DNA of 64,000 nt from Mycolicibacterium anyangense (GCF_010731855.1 NZ_AP022620.1:186001-250000), one strand, 5' to 3'. Counted from the stretch's first letter, positions 16,468 through 24,782 are shown. The notes: generated by a model not told the origin, from the letters alone. Numbers and translations are program-made.

Positions 16468-17771
16468 CGCTCACCGCCCAGATCAGCTGCTTCACCCATC
16501 TGCTGCTGCCAGCGTCGCCAGTACTCGCGCATCTGTTCCTCGTCGTTGGCCATCGGCCCCCGACCCATACCGCGGGAGATGTCGTTCCACTCGCAGCCGC
16601 CGCTGGAAAAGCCTTGCTGGCAGGATTCGAGCGCCTCGATATCGTCCGGGGTGGCGAAGCCGCCCGGCCCAAGGAAAGTGAGGAAGCTGTCGAGTCGGCG
16701 ATCGCGCAAGCTGGCCGGCTCGTCGCTGGGAGCCAATTCCCACGCGGTGACGTCCACCCGGTTTGGCCTGGGGGAGAACATCGTTCGCACCGTGACTGCC
16801 ATGATGTCATTGATGATCAGGTTCGGGTAGATGACCAGATTCCGATTCACCTCGCACATCTTGCGAGCGCGTTCCGCGCCGTGGCGCTCGATCAGTTCGG
16901 CACGGATACGGTCGATCTCGACTTTTGCCTGTTCGCCGAAGAGCGGTTCCCACTTGGCGACCGGCCGACCCCAGGGCGAGGAGTATTCGATGACGGCGTG
17001 ACCGTTTCCCAGGCTGACGGCTTCGCCGAGCACCCCACCTTGCATATCGGTGCCCAGCGACACCAGGTATTTGAAGTAGGTGTCGTGGGTGGACGCCGCG
17101 TGGTAGCCGTCCACGCTGTTCTCGATCAGTAACTTGTAATTGGCGTCGAAGCTGTATTCGTTGGTGCCTTTGATGATCTCGACGGCGCCACCGCAGCCGT
17201 CGATCACCATGTCGATGTAGTCCCTCGCACCGGCCAGCCAGGTCGTGAGGTCGACGATGTCGTGGTCATAGCTGGCGAACACGAAGCCGCGGTAGGACTC
17301 GACTCTGGCCACTCTGGCCAGCCCGAGCTCCTCGAAGTTCAGTCCGTTGGCGTATCCGTCGCGGTCGGGTACACCCTTGAGGGTGCCTTCACTGTCGAAC
17401 GACCAAGCATGGTAGAAGCACTGAAACACCTTGGCATTGCCCGAGTCTTGGCGGCACACCAGCGCGCCGCGGTGAGTGCAGGTGTTGTGGAAGACGTTGA
17501 CGTTGCCGCTCTTTGCGCCGCGGACCATGAAGATTGGCCGGCCGGCGACGTTGCGGCGCACGAAGTCGCCCGGTTCGGGGATCTCCGACTCGTGGCCGAC
17601 ATAGAGCCAGGAATGCCCGAAGATCCGCTCCACCTCGGCCCGATGGATCTGCTCGGACGTCATGGCCGAACGGTGTACCCGAAAGGTGTTCAGATCACGG
17701 TCGTCGACGACCACCGGGTTGCCGGCGGCAGGTCTATCCCGGTCGATTGTCGAGCGTTCGGCGGTGGTCAT
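16464..17771 (-). CDS. Rieske non-heme iron ring-hydroxylating dioxygenase, alpha subunit
   Basis: A 435-residue protein. The Rieske 2Fe-2S ligands are Cys98-x-His100 (CTHRG) and Cys118-x2-His121 (CFYHAW). The mononuclear iron site follows as Glu-Asn-Ser-Val-Asp-Gly-Tyr-His224 and His229. The extended sequence around SWLYVGHESEIPEPGDFV is of the p-cumate/benzoate-type large subunits as I remember them. Together with the beta subunit at 15973 it would add O2 to an aromatic acid. Neighbours (dihydrodiol dehydrogenase-like SDR, extradiol dioxygenase, decarboxylase-like amidohydrolase) suit a substrate that keeps its carboxyl until after ring cleavage. Electron donors must come from elsewhere; the ferredoxin at 44683 is P450-type and less likely. 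Confidence 0.93.
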   Translation of the reverse strand: MTTAERSTIDRDRPAAGNPVVVDDRDLNTFRVHRSAMTSEQIHRAEVERIFGHSWLYVGHESEIPEPGDFVRRNVAGRPIFMVRGAKSGNVNVFHNTCTHRGALVCRQDSGNAKVFQCFYHAWSFDSEGTLKGVPDRDGYANGLNFEELGLARVARVESYRGFVFASYDHDIVDLTTWLAGARDYIDMVIDGCGGAVEIIKGTNEYSFDANYKLLIENSVDGYHAASTHDTYFKYLVSLGTDMQGGVLGEAVSLGNGHAVIEYSSPWGRPVAKWEPLFGEQAKVEIDRIRAELIERHGAERARKMCEVNRNLVIYPNLIINDIMAVTVRTMFSPRPNRVDVTAWELAPSDEPASLRDRRLDSFLTFLGPGGFATPDDIEALESCQQGFSSGGCEWNDISRGMGRGPMANDEEQMREYWRRWQQQMGEAADLGGER

Positions 17772-18592
17772 GAGCGCTCCAGGTAGTCGGCCACCAGAGC
17801 GGAGAATTCGTCAGCGCGCTCGATCTGGGTCCAGTGTCCGCACCGGCTGAACACGTGTAGGTCGGCATGGGGAAGGAGGTCCAGCATGGTCAGCGAGACC
17901 GCAAGTGGCACGACTTTGTCCTCGCGGCCGTGCACCAGCAGGGTGGGAATGGTGATGGTGCGAACCTCGTCAGCTGTGATGGCCAACTCGGAACCCTTGT
18001 GCCTGGGGTCGAAGAACATCGCCCGGTAGGCCTCGTACGCGCCGTCGGCGACGCTGGCCTCATACCTGATCGTGACCAGATCCTCGGTGATGAGCTCTGG
18101 GTTCACTGCGAAGAAGGTCTTCAGCAGCTGACGCATGGCCTCGGGTGAGGGTTCATAGGCCCGTAGCGCGGCAAGTCCCTCGGTCGGCGTCATTCCGACA
18201 CCGGGGGAGCCCATCAGCACCATTCTGCTGATCCGTTCCGGATGGTCAGTGGCCATCTGCAGGGCGATGCGGCCGCCGAGGGAGTTGCCGACGATGGCGG
18301 TGCGGTCGATGCCCTTCGCGTCCAGGAACGACCACACGTGGTCGGTCCAGGTCCGCAACGAGTAGACGACGTCGTCCGGACGCTCGGTAGCACCGAATCC
18401 GACGATGTCAGGAGCCAGGACATGAAAGCGTTCCGCGACGGGCCCGATAGTGAGCTGCCAGTTCGCCGTCGCGGAGACTCCAGGTCCGGAACCATGCAGC
18501 ATCAGCACCGCAGCCCCCGAGCCTGCCTCCAGGTAGGCGGTGGTGATACCACCGGCGTCGATGGTGTGGGATTGGGCCACTGTGAACGTCAT
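17768..18592 (-). CDS. Alpha/beta hydrolase, meta-cleavage product hydrolase (MhpC/HsaD/CmtE-like)
   Basis: A 274-residue hydrolase starting at the ATG at 18590-18592, four bases overlapping the dioxygenase stop. It shows MLHGSGPGVSATANW (oxyanion loop) near residue 30, the nucleophile elbow GNSLGGRIA, an acid in HGREDKVVP, and the catalytic His in FSRCGHWTQIE. The GxGPGxSAxxNW pattern is typical of carbon-carbon hydrolases acting on vinylogous 1,5-diketones from extradiol cleavage. It fits between ring cleavage and the dienoate hydratase in the operon. Confidence 0.92.
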   Translation of the reverse strand: MTFTVAQSHTIDAGGITTAYLEAGSGAAVLMLHGSGPGVSATANWQLTIGPVAERFHVLAPDIVGFGATERPDDVVYSLRTWTDHVWSFLDAKGIDRTAIVGNSLGGRIALQMATDHPERISRMVLMGSPGVGMTPTEGLAALRAYEPSPEAMRQLLKTFFAVNPELITEDLVTIRYEASVADGAYEAYRAMFFDPRHKGSELAITADEVRTITIPTLLVHGREDKVVPLAVSLTMLDLLPHADLHVFSRCGHWTQIERADEFSALVADYLERS

Positions 18593-19671
18593 CGAGGGCC
18601 TCCTTCCTCTTCCGCATAGATCGCGAAGCACTTGTTGGAGTTGAAGACACTGGTCAGGACGAGTTCTGACCAGCTGAGTTCCAGCCCGAGTTCGGCGATC
18701 GCACCGGTCATGCAGAACCAATTCAGCATCTCCTGCTGGCCCGACGCGATGAGGTCCGATGTCGTCGTCGTCTGCCATGCCTCCCAGTCGGCGTCGGTCA
18801 GCAAACCGTAGAGCCTCAGGTCGGAGTCGGTGTCGGGGGTCAGACGCCAGGTCTTGTCCACGAGGAAGGCGTGCGACCAACTCGATGACGCCACCAGCGC
18901 GACCCGCAGGTCGGTAGCGGCGAATGCCTGCGCGACGGCGCGGCCCAGGGCGAAGCAGCGTGCCGGTGACGGGCCGACCGGGTCCAGACGTTCTCCTATG
19001 CTCTGCGCGAAGGTGACCAACCCTCCGCGGCGGGCTATCACGTGCGGTCCGTAGCAGTTCACCGTGATCGGCAGCAGCGGATGGCCGAAGGCCGAGCCCG
19101 CATCTGGGTAGTCCAGGAACAGCTGGGTGTTGACGATTGAATGAGGAAAGGCCGCGTCCGCACGCTTACGGTAGGAGTAGGCCATGTCGAATCCGCGCTC
19201 GATGAGTTCGCTCGTCAACCACCGACCGGTGTCGGAGCTGCCGCGCACCGTGATGGTCGTGTCGTCGGGCAGACCCCAGGCATTGGGGCTACCCCGCTCG
19301 GTCATGAGCTCGAACGGCTCCACGCGCAGATCGTCGTATGCCAACACACAAAAGGGCGGCACGACTTCCTCGCGGAAGTTCTCGTACTGATCATCGCCCC
19401 AGACGACCACGACGTCCGGTTCGAACTCGTCCAAGGCGGCGCGGCAGCGAGCAAGGTTGTCGACCAATGCCTTTCGATGCTCTGCTGCCGCGGTCACTCC
19501 CTTGTCAGCGCCCCATTCGCGTCGCATCGGTCCCGACCAGTTCGATGGGTCCTTCGCCGTCTCCGGGATGTCGGGGTCGGCAAGTGTCCAGCGCAGCAGG
19601 CTGGCCATGTGGTCGTCAGTTCCTGCCAGCAATGGGTAGTGGGTCAGGCCCAGTCCAAGGAAGTGCGCCAT
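18589..19671 (-). CDS. Class III (LigB-type) extradiol ring-cleavage dioxygenase
   Basis: A 360-residue protein beginning LGLGLTHYPLL with His11, the first iron ligand position of the LigB fold, and continuing with VVVVWGDDQYENF near residue 90 and SSSWSHAFL near residue 265, which carry further ligand/catalytic residues. It is longer than a minimal LigB subunit and includes the whole catalytic domain in one chain. Class III enzymes use Fe(II) and O2 to open catechols, often protocatechuate- or carboxyl-bearing substrates. Its 5' end is overlapped for 56 bases by the end of the amidohydrolase gene, a long but in-operon overlap. Exact regiospecificity is unknown. Confidence 0.87.
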   Translation of the reverse strand: MAHFLGLGLTHYPLLAGTDDHMASLLRWTLADPDIPETAKDPSNWSGPMRREWGADKGVTAAAEHRKALVDNLARCRAALDEFEPDVVVVWGDDQYENFREEVVPPFCVLAYDDLRVEPFELMTERGSPNAWGLPDDTTITVRGSSDTGRWLTSELIERGFDMAYSYRKRADAAFPHSIVNTQLFLDYPDAGSAFGHPLLPITVNCYGPHVIARRGGLVTFAQSIGERLDPVGPSPARCFALGRAVAQAFAATDLRVALVASSSWSHAFLVDKTWRLTPDTDSDLRLYGLLTDADWEAWQTTTTSDLIASGQQEMLNWFCMTGAIAELGLELSWSELVLTSVFNSNKCFAIYAEEEGGPR

Positions 19672-20659
19672 AGATGCTCTCCAGGTTTGTTCGTGTGATG
19701 CGGTCAGTGAGATCGTCGGGGAGGTCGGCGACGATGTGATCGATGGGATCGGGCACGGCAGGGAATGGATAGTCGGTACCGAAAACCACGTGGTCGGCGC
19801 CCACCACCTCGATCGCGGCCAACAATGCGGTTCGGTTGTAGGTCAGCGAGTCGCACCACAGTGAGGTGGCCACTCGGCTAGGTAGCTGCGCCGAATCGGC
19901 TGGCATTCCGCCGATTTCGGCTCCCTTGTCCAGCCGGCCTATGATCGCGGGGAGCGCCCCACCACCGTGTGCGAGGCACAGTCGAACGCCGGGTCGCCGG
20001 ATGATCGCGCCGCTGGTGAGGAGTGACGCTGCCGCGGTGGCAGTTTCGATGGGCATTCCGGCCCCGAAACCCATTGCCAGTCCGGCCATTCGGCTAGGCA
20101 GGTCCTCGTCGCGCGGGTGGACCAAGACTAAAGCGCCCAACTCCGCAGCCACCGCGAAGAATCGGTCGAATTCTTCGTCCGAAAGTTCGCGGCCCTGCAC
20201 CTGGGTGGCGATCTCGACGCCGAGGAAGCCGGGACGACCCATACACCGGCGCAGTTCGGCGACCGCGAGGTCAGGGTCTTGAAGTGCGACGGCGCCCAGC
20301 GCTGCGAACCGCGTCGGGTGTGTACCGACCAACCGGGCGAAGAAGTCGTTCTGGATGGCGGCGAGCTCCGCCGCGCCGGCTGGGTCCGCGTCATAGCAGA
20401 AGGTCACTGGTATCTGTGAAATGACCTGCAGCGCAACCCCGTCACGATCCATGTCGGCCAAGCGAACGTCCACAGACCAGCATCGGTGGTCGATCTGACG
20501 GTAGCGGCGCTCACCATAGTTGAGCCAGGCGGTGGTTTCGCCGGTGCGTTCCACGCTCGGCCAGCGGTCGAGGCCGTAGCGCTCGATGAGGGCAGGAAGG
20601 TCTGGATCGATGGCGTGGGTGTGCACGTCGACCAGAGCGGTGCGGGGCGGGGAGCTCAT
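19616..20659 (-). CDS. Amidohydrolase-2 family protein, ACMSD-like decarboxylase
   Basis: A 347-residue TIM-barrel metallohydrolase. His13 and His15 (VDVHTHAID), a central LVHPRDED His, LAHGGG and FGTDYPFP with the final Asp match the aminocarboxymuconate-semialdehyde decarboxylase subfamily, whose members mostly decarboxylate. I took ATG 20657-20659 (GAGG eight bases before) rather than the longer open frame, which has no domain content upstream. As the first gene of the meta-cleavage operon it probably removes the carboxyl of the ring-opened carboxymuconate semialdehyde before hydrolysis. In p-cumate degradation of Pseudomonas this step is done, as I recall, by an unrelated protein (CmtD), so this would be a different solution (inference). 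Confidence 0.85.
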   Translation of the reverse strand: MSSPPRTALVDVHTHAIDPDLPALIERYGLDRWPSVERTGETTAWLNYGERRYRQIDHRCWSVDVRLADMDRDGVALQVISQIPVTFCYDADPAGAAELAAIQNDFFARLVGTHPTRFAALGAVALQDPDLAVAELRRCMGRPGFLGVEIATQVQGRELSDEEFDRFFAVAAELGALVLVHPRDEDLPSRMAGLAMGFGAGMPIETATAAASLLTSGAIIRRPGVRLCLAHGGGALPAIIGRLDKGAEIGGMPADSAQLPSRVATSLWCDSLTYNRTALLAAIEVVGADHVVFGTDYPFPAVPDPIDHIVADLPDDLTDRITRTNLESIYGALPWTGPDPLPIAGRN

Positions 20660-20708
20660 CGCGACCTCGAAGGGTGGGGGAGGGGATCGCTGACAGCCTA
20701 GAATATTG

Positions 20709-20736
20709 TGCATCCATAATTCAAGATGTTTATGCA
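20709..20736. promoter_or_regulatory. Candidate operator/promoter region of the meta-cleavage operon
   Basis: In the 184-base gap before the amidohydrolase gene an AT-rich stretch begins TGCAT and ends ATGCA with an inner CATAA/TTATG pair. It lies 50-77 bases upstream of the start at 20659. It is the only AT-rich imperfect palindrome in this gap, so the adjacent GntR protein may bind here. Weak evidence. Confidence 0.35.
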
Positions 20737-20805
20737 GAATGGTGTGGATCACATCACTGCGATGGTAGGAGTACAGGGTGCGCCCAGGTTCGCTGCAGCC
20801 CGAAA

Positions 20806-20822
20806 CCCCACGCGTAGTGGGG
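20806..20822 (-). terminator. Hairpin after the GntR gene, candidate terminator
   Basis: CCCCAC-GCGTA-GTGGGG is a perfect 6-bp GC-rich stem with a 5-base loop, 21 bases past the GntR stop codon. On the minus strand it is followed by TTTCGGG, a short U run only. Confidence 0.5.
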
Positions 20823-20843
20823 ATCTCGTGGGTACGGCTGATA

Positions 20844-21575
20844 TCAGGGGTGCTGCGGGGTGTGCGGCGTGCGACCGGGGTCGTCTGCCCGGATGAGGTC
20901 GCGGTCGTGACGATTGATGGCGTCGACGAACGACACATGGTCATGGACGGCGATCGCGGCCACGATGTCGTCGTGGACGGCAATGCTGGCCGCGACGATC
21001 GGCTCATGATCGCTGACAAAGGTCACTCGGCTCAACACGGCCCTGATGCTGGTGATGATGAGCTGGTGCATTCCTTCGAGCACTGGAATGTGTGCTGCGG
21101 CCGCGACCACGGCGTGAAAGTTCAATACCGCGTCGAAGAACTCGCGTGCCTCACGGCTGGCCCGCATGTGCATCATCGCCTCGCGCATCGCTGCGATGTC
21201 CTCGCTGCCGGCGCGCTCGAAGGCCGCCTTGGTCAGTCCGAATTCGAGATAGAGCCGGGCCTCGAAGAGGTCGAGGGGATGAGGATTGGAGGGCTGGAAC
21301 CACAGGTCCAGCGCGCCAGTTCGGACCTGCGGCGGGGTGTTGGCGACGGTGATGCCGCCGCCTGGTCCGGGCCGTACCGACACCAGGTCCCGATCGCGCA
21401 GAATCCGCAACGTCTCGTTCATCACCGTTGGGCTGATACCGAACCGATCCATCAGTTCCGCGCGCCGGCCGAGATGAGCTCCTACCGGGAGACGCCCGGA
21501 CATGATCTCGTGCTCGAGGTCGGCGGCCACCACTTCGGCCCGCGACGAGCGCGCCGCCGGTTCACGGCGTGCCAT
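20844..21575 (-). CDS. GntR-family regulator with FCD-type C-terminal domain
   Basis: A 243-residue protein. Residues about 15-80 form the winged helix ([26 protein letters not shown], then [18 protein letters not shown] and GGGITVA); residues 95-230 are a helical FCD-like domain ([32 protein letters not shown]). AAGGAGG seven bases before the ATG fixes the start. Note that the usual ALPSERxLA loop is replaced by [12 protein letters not shown], so it is not closely related to the regulator at 4672. It is transcribed in the same direction as the aromatic meta-cleavage operon, 184 bases upstream of it, and is its most likely regulator. Confidence 0.88.
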   Translation of the reverse strand: MARREPAARSSRAEVVAADLEHEIMSGRLPVGAHLGRRAELMDRFGISPTVMNETLRILRDRDLVSVRPGPGGGITVANTPPQVRTGALDLWFQPSNPHPLDLFEARLYLEFGLTKAAFERAGSEDIAAMREAMMHMRASREAREFFDAVLNFHAVVAAAAHIPVLEGMHQLIITSIRAVLSRVTFVSDHEPIVAASIAVHDDIVAAIAVHDHVSFVDAINRHDRDLIRADDPGRTPHTPQHP

Positions 21576-21637
21576 TCGAGGCCTCCTTCAGCAGCAACGA
21601 TCCCGAACACCGAGATAGTAACTTCCAGGAGCCGACG

Positions 21638-21847
21638 ATGAACGAATCCAGTCCGGCAAGCCGGGCCTATCGGGCCGGGCAATGGCTCGCCAACGGCGGT
21701 GTGGACCTGGCGCCCCATCAACGCCTGCGGCGCATCGAATTCGTCGACGAGTTGCCCAAGGCCATCTCGGGAAAGATCCGTCGTGTCGAACTGCGCGACC
21801 GCGAGAACGCCCTCGAGTCGATCCCGGCAGAGTTTCGAGACCGTTGA
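21638..21847 (+). pseudogene. C-terminal remnant of an AMP-dependent acyl-CoA ligase
   Basis: A 69-residue open frame whose last half reads [19 protein letters not shown] then [13 protein letters not shown]. This is the C-terminal domain end of acyl-CoA ligases, including the acylation Lys in SGK, but nothing of the adenylation domain precedes it; upstream is the divergent GntR start. It cannot be a working ligase by itself. It lies immediately before the operator and operon at 21878-25534, so a full ligase gene may once have led that operon and been lost by deletion. An alternative is a small free-standing domain protein, but no case for that is visible. Confidence 0.65.
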
Positions 21848-21877
21848 GCGCCTTGCTCGCCATCGGCTTTGGTATTA

Positions 21878-21888
21878 TGGTATGACCA
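21878..21888. promoter_or_regulatory. Predicted FadR-type GntR operator, site 4
   Basis: TGGTATGACCA, preceded by GTATTA and followed by AAAATTCC, a context nearly the same as site 3. It lies 62-72 bases before the BadI-like gene. A TATTAT hexamer at 21873-21878 abuts it and could be a -10 element, so binding would block transcription. Confidence 0.68.
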
Positions 21889-21950
21889 AAATTCCCAGAT
21901 GCCCACCGGGAATCCCCGCCAGTGGGCCTTCAATGACGAAGGGCGACAAC

Positions 21951-22745
21951 ATGACTGACTTCACCGATATCACCTACGAGGTTGACAACGGCTTGGCCTG
22001 GATCACGATCAACCGCCCTGATCGCTACAACTCCTTCCGGGCCCGAACCGTTGACGAGCTGATCAAGGCCTTCAAGCTGGCCTGGGGCAGTTCCGAGGTC
22101 GGTGTGATCTGCCTGACCGGCGCTGGGGAGAAGGCGTTCTGCACCGGTGGCGACCAGAGACAGCGCGCCGAGACCGGCGACTACGGTCCGTCGGACAGCG
22201 GTTTGTTCGAGGTGGATTCGCTGCACCGGGTGATCCGGGATGCGCCGAAGCCGGTGATCGCAGCGGTCAACGGATTCGCCATCGGCGGTGGGCACGTCCT
22301 GCACGTGCTCTGTGATCTGACCATCGCCTCGGAGAGCGCGATCTTCGGCCAGAACGGTCCGCGGGTCGGCTCGTTCGATGCCGGCTTCGGCACCGGCTAC
22401 CTCGCCCGGGTGGTCGGTGAGAAACGGGCCCGGGAGATCTGGTTCCTGTGCCGCCGGTACTCGGCGCAGCAGGCCTATGAATGGGGATTGGTCAACAAGG
22501 TGGTGCCTGCTGACCAGCTCAGGGCTGAGGTGCGTGCGTGGGCCGATGAGATCCTGCAGCTGTCGCCGACCTCCTTGAAGGTGCTCAAGCAGTCGTTCAA
22601 CGCCGACACTGAACAATTCGCCTCCCTCGGTCAGATGGCCTACTCCAACCTGAAACTCTTCGGTGAGACGCCGGAGGCCAAGGAGGGTGTGACGGCCTTC
22701 AACGAGAAGCGGTTGCCTGACTTCGCGCCGTACCGGGGCAACTGA
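21951..22745 (+). CDS. BadI-like 2-ketocyclohexanecarboxyl-CoA hydrolase (crotonase family)
   Basis: A 264-residue crotonase-fold protein with FCTGGDQRQR at 63-72, IGGGHVLHVLCDLTIASE at 111-128, and GSFDAGFG at 140-147. The GSFDxGxG Asp and GGD motifs are shared by MenB and BadI and distinguish them from hydratases. The run through RVVGEKRAREIWFLCRRY closely resembles what I remember of Rhodopseudomonas BadI, which opens the ring of 2-ketocyclohexanecarboxyl-CoA to pimeloyl-CoA; the mycobacterial steroid-ring enzyme EchA20 is a second possible relative. AGGG nine bases before the ATG at 21951 supports this start; an in-frame ATG at 21933 is an alternative. It opens the plus-strand operon under operator 21878-21888. 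Confidence 0.83.
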   Translation: MTDFTDITYEVDNGLAWITINRPDRYNSFRARTVDELIKAFKLAWGSSEVGVICLTGAGEKAFCTGGDQRQRAETGDYGPSDSGLFEVDSLHRVIRDAPKPVIAAVNGFAIGGGHVLHVLCDLTIASESAIFGQNGPRVGSFDAGFGTGYLARVVGEKRAREIWFLCRRYSAQQAYEWGLVNKVVPADQLRAEVRAWADEILQLSPTSLKVLKQSFNADTEQFASLGQMAYSNLKLFGETPEAKEGVTAFNEKRLPDFAPYRGN

Positions 22746-22746
22746 G

Positions 22747-23886
22747 GTGTCGCTGTTCACTGCAGAGCAACAAGATTTCGCTGACGCGATCGAACAGTTC
22801 TGTGTGGACAATTGCGGCACGGTCGAACAACGCGATTCGCTGACCGACGGCGGCACGCTGTCGAACAGTCCTGGGTTGCTTCTCGCGCTCGCCGAGTTGG
22901 GCTGGTTGGGAGTGTCTCTTCCGGCTCAGTACGGCGGCGGTGGTGCGGGCATGGTGGAGGAGTGCATCTTCCTCGAGGAGACGGCACGTGGACTGGCGCC
23001 GATCCATGCCTACGGAACTGGCTTGACGGCCGCGCAGACCTATCTGCGGCACGGAACCGAGGACCAGAAGATGGAAGTGCTCGGCAATCTGTGTAGCGGC
23101 CGCTTCGAGGCGATCGCACTATCCGAACCTGGCGCCGGATCCGACCTGGGATCTGTTCGCACCCGGGCGATTCGAGACGGGGATCGGTTCATCGTCAATG
23201 GGCAGAAAACGTGGATCACCGCCGCCCATCTCGCCGACCATCTGTTGGTGCTAACCCGGACGTCAAGCGAGGGTTCCAAACACCAAGGGCTGACGCTGAT
23301 GTACTCGACCACCGACGCGCCCGGTCTCGAGATCAAGCCTATCCAGACCATGGACGGTCACACCGTCAACGAGGTGTTCTTCACCGATGTGTCGGTGCCT
23401 GCCGCCAACGTCGTCGGCGGCGTAGGCGACGCCTGGCACCGGTTGATGCGCGGCTTGAACGTCGAGCGGCTGATCATCGCAGCGATGTCGATCGGCGCGG
23501 CGAGGCGCTCCGTGCAAGACACCATCGCCTATGTCAAGCAACGCGAACAGTTCGGTCGGTCGCTGGGCATGTTTCAAGCCGTTCGACACCGGATAGCGGA
23601 TCTGGTCGCGGAGATCGATTGTTGTCGTTCCTACGTCTACCAGGTGGCGGCACAGATCGATGCCGGGCTGGAGGCGCAGCTCGCAAGGGAAGGGGCTATC
23701 GCCAAGCTCAAATGCACCGAGGTGGCCAAACGTGCAGCGTTGGAAGGTGTGCAATTGATGGGTGGCAACGGTTACACCGTCGAGTACGGGATGGAGCTGC
23801 AAGTCCGAAAAGCGCTGGCGCCGCCGATCTATGGGGGAGCCAACGAGGTCCAGCGGGACATCATTGCGAAGGCTCTTGACCTGTGA
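22747..23886 (+). CDS. Acyl-CoA dehydrogenase, possible cyclic acyl-CoA dehydrogenase (AliB-like role)
   Basis: A 379-residue enzyme with a GTG start one base after the BadI-like stop. It shows PAQYGGGGAG near 59-67, ALSEPGAGSDLGSVRTR near 124-140, VNGQKTWIT near 150-158, REQFGRSLGMFQAVRH and GGNGYTVEYGMELQVRKA. Glu240 in GLNVERL is the likely catalytic base (isovaleryl type), since the late position is Gly (YGGANEVQ). In an operon with a ring-opening hydrolase, a dehydrogenase/reductase and a MaoC hydratase it probably desaturates the alicyclic acyl-CoA. The AliB role is inferred from context only. Confidence 0.9.
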   Translation: MSLFTAEQQDFADAIEQFCVDNCGTVEQRDSLTDGGTLSNSPGLLLALAELGWLGVSLPAQYGGGGAGMVEECIFLEETARGLAPIHAYGTGLTAAQTYLRHGTEDQKMEVLGNLCSGRFEAIALSEPGAGSDLGSVRTRAIRDGDRFIVNGQKTWITAAHLADHLLVLTRTSSEGSKHQGLTLMYSTTDAPGLEIKPIQTMDGHTVNEVFFTDVSVPAANVVGGVGDAWHRLMRGLNVERLIIAAMSIGAARRSVQDTIAYVKQREQFGRSLGMFQAVRHRIADLVAEIDCCRSYVYQVAAQIDAGLEAQLAREGAIAKLKCTEVAKRAALEGVQLMGGNGYTVEYGMELQVRKALAPPIYGGANEVQRDIIAKALDL

Positions 23887-24773
23887 GCATCTATTCAACG
23901 ACTGCGCTCGCCGGCAAGCGAATCCTCATCACCGGCGGTGGGACCGGACTGGGTCGCGGCGTCGCTGCCCGGCTGGTGGCACACGGCGCCCACGTGCACA
24001 TCTGGGGACGGCGGGAGAATGTCCTCGCCGAGGCCGTAGCGGCGATCTCGGCCGATCGTCCCGGCGTCGCGCATTACCAGGCGGTCAATGTCCGCGACTT
24101 CGATGCGGTATCCGCTGCTGTAGAGGATATTTGGGCTCACTACGGACCACTGACAGGACTGCTGAACAACGCGGCCGCGAACTTCATCGCCCCCACCACC
24201 AGCCTGAGTCCGCGGGCCTTCGACGCAGTCACGTCGACGGTGATGACAGGCTCGTTCAACACTACCCTGGCGGTCGGCAGGCGTTGGATCGCAGAGGGAT
24301 TACGCGGTTCGGTACTGTCCAACCTCACTACCTGGGTATGGAGTGGATCGGCATTCGTGGTGCCATCGGCGATGGCAAAAGCCGCTGTTCACGCGATGAC
24401 GATGTCGCTGGCCGTGGAATGGGGCCGCTACGGCATCCGGCTCAATGCCCTTGCACCGGGACCCATTCCGACCGAGTATGCCTGGGAGATGCTCAACCCG
24501 ACTGCCGAGAGTTCAGCGGGAGCAACTCAGGCCGAACAGATTCCACTCGGGCGCACGGGCACGATCGAGGAACTGGCCAATCTGACGATCTTCGCGTTCT
24601 CGGATGCGTGTGACTATCTGACCGGTGAGACCATCGCGATGGATGGTGGACAGCGGCTCGCCGGTCCGAATACGTTCGCCGCGCTGACGTCGATGAGTGA
24701 GAACGATTGGGTGCGGGCTCGTGAACGCAGCAAGTCGACCTCGGCGGCAGCAAAGGCCGAGCGCACGGTCTGA
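23883..24773 (+). CDS. SDR related to 2,4-dienoyl-CoA reductases, with altered active site
   Basis: A 296-residue SDR from GTG 23883, overlapping the dehydrogenase stop by four bases. The cofactor motif is GGGTGLG at 18-24 and Arg43/Arg44 after strand 2 suggests NADP. The active-site region reads FVVPSAMAKAAVHAM: Lys166 is kept, but the usual Tyr is Ser162. The same SxxxK arrangement and the following AVEWGRYGIRLN are seen in 2,4-dienoyl-CoA reductases (DECR), where a Tyr further upstream acts; here that position appears to be Trp151. A C-terminal extension of about 35 polar residues follows. It may reduce a dienoyl-CoA or act as the operon's hydroxyacyl-CoA dehydrogenase; the altered residues make activity uncertain. 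Confidence 0.85.
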   Translation: MSIYSTTALAGKRILITGGGTGLGRGVAARLVAHGAHVHIWGRRENVLAEAVAAISADRPGVAHYQAVNVRDFDAVSAAVEDIWAHYGPLTGLLNNAAANFIAPTTSLSPRAFDAVTSTVMTGSFNTTLAVGRRWIAEGLRGSVLSNLTTWVWSGSAFVVPSAMAKAAVHAMTMSLAVEWGRYGIRLNALAPGPIPTEYAWEMLNPTAESSAGATQAEQIPLGRTGTIEELANLTIFAFSDACDYLTGETIAMDGGQRLAGPNTFAALTSMSENDWVRARERSKSTSAAAKAERTV

Positions 24774-24782
24774 GGAGACACC

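Noticed and set aside
20778..21641. 287-residue plus-strand open frame opposite the second GntR gene
   Set aside because: No motif or ribosome-binding site, while the minus strand has a clear winged-helix regulator with AAGGAGG before its start.
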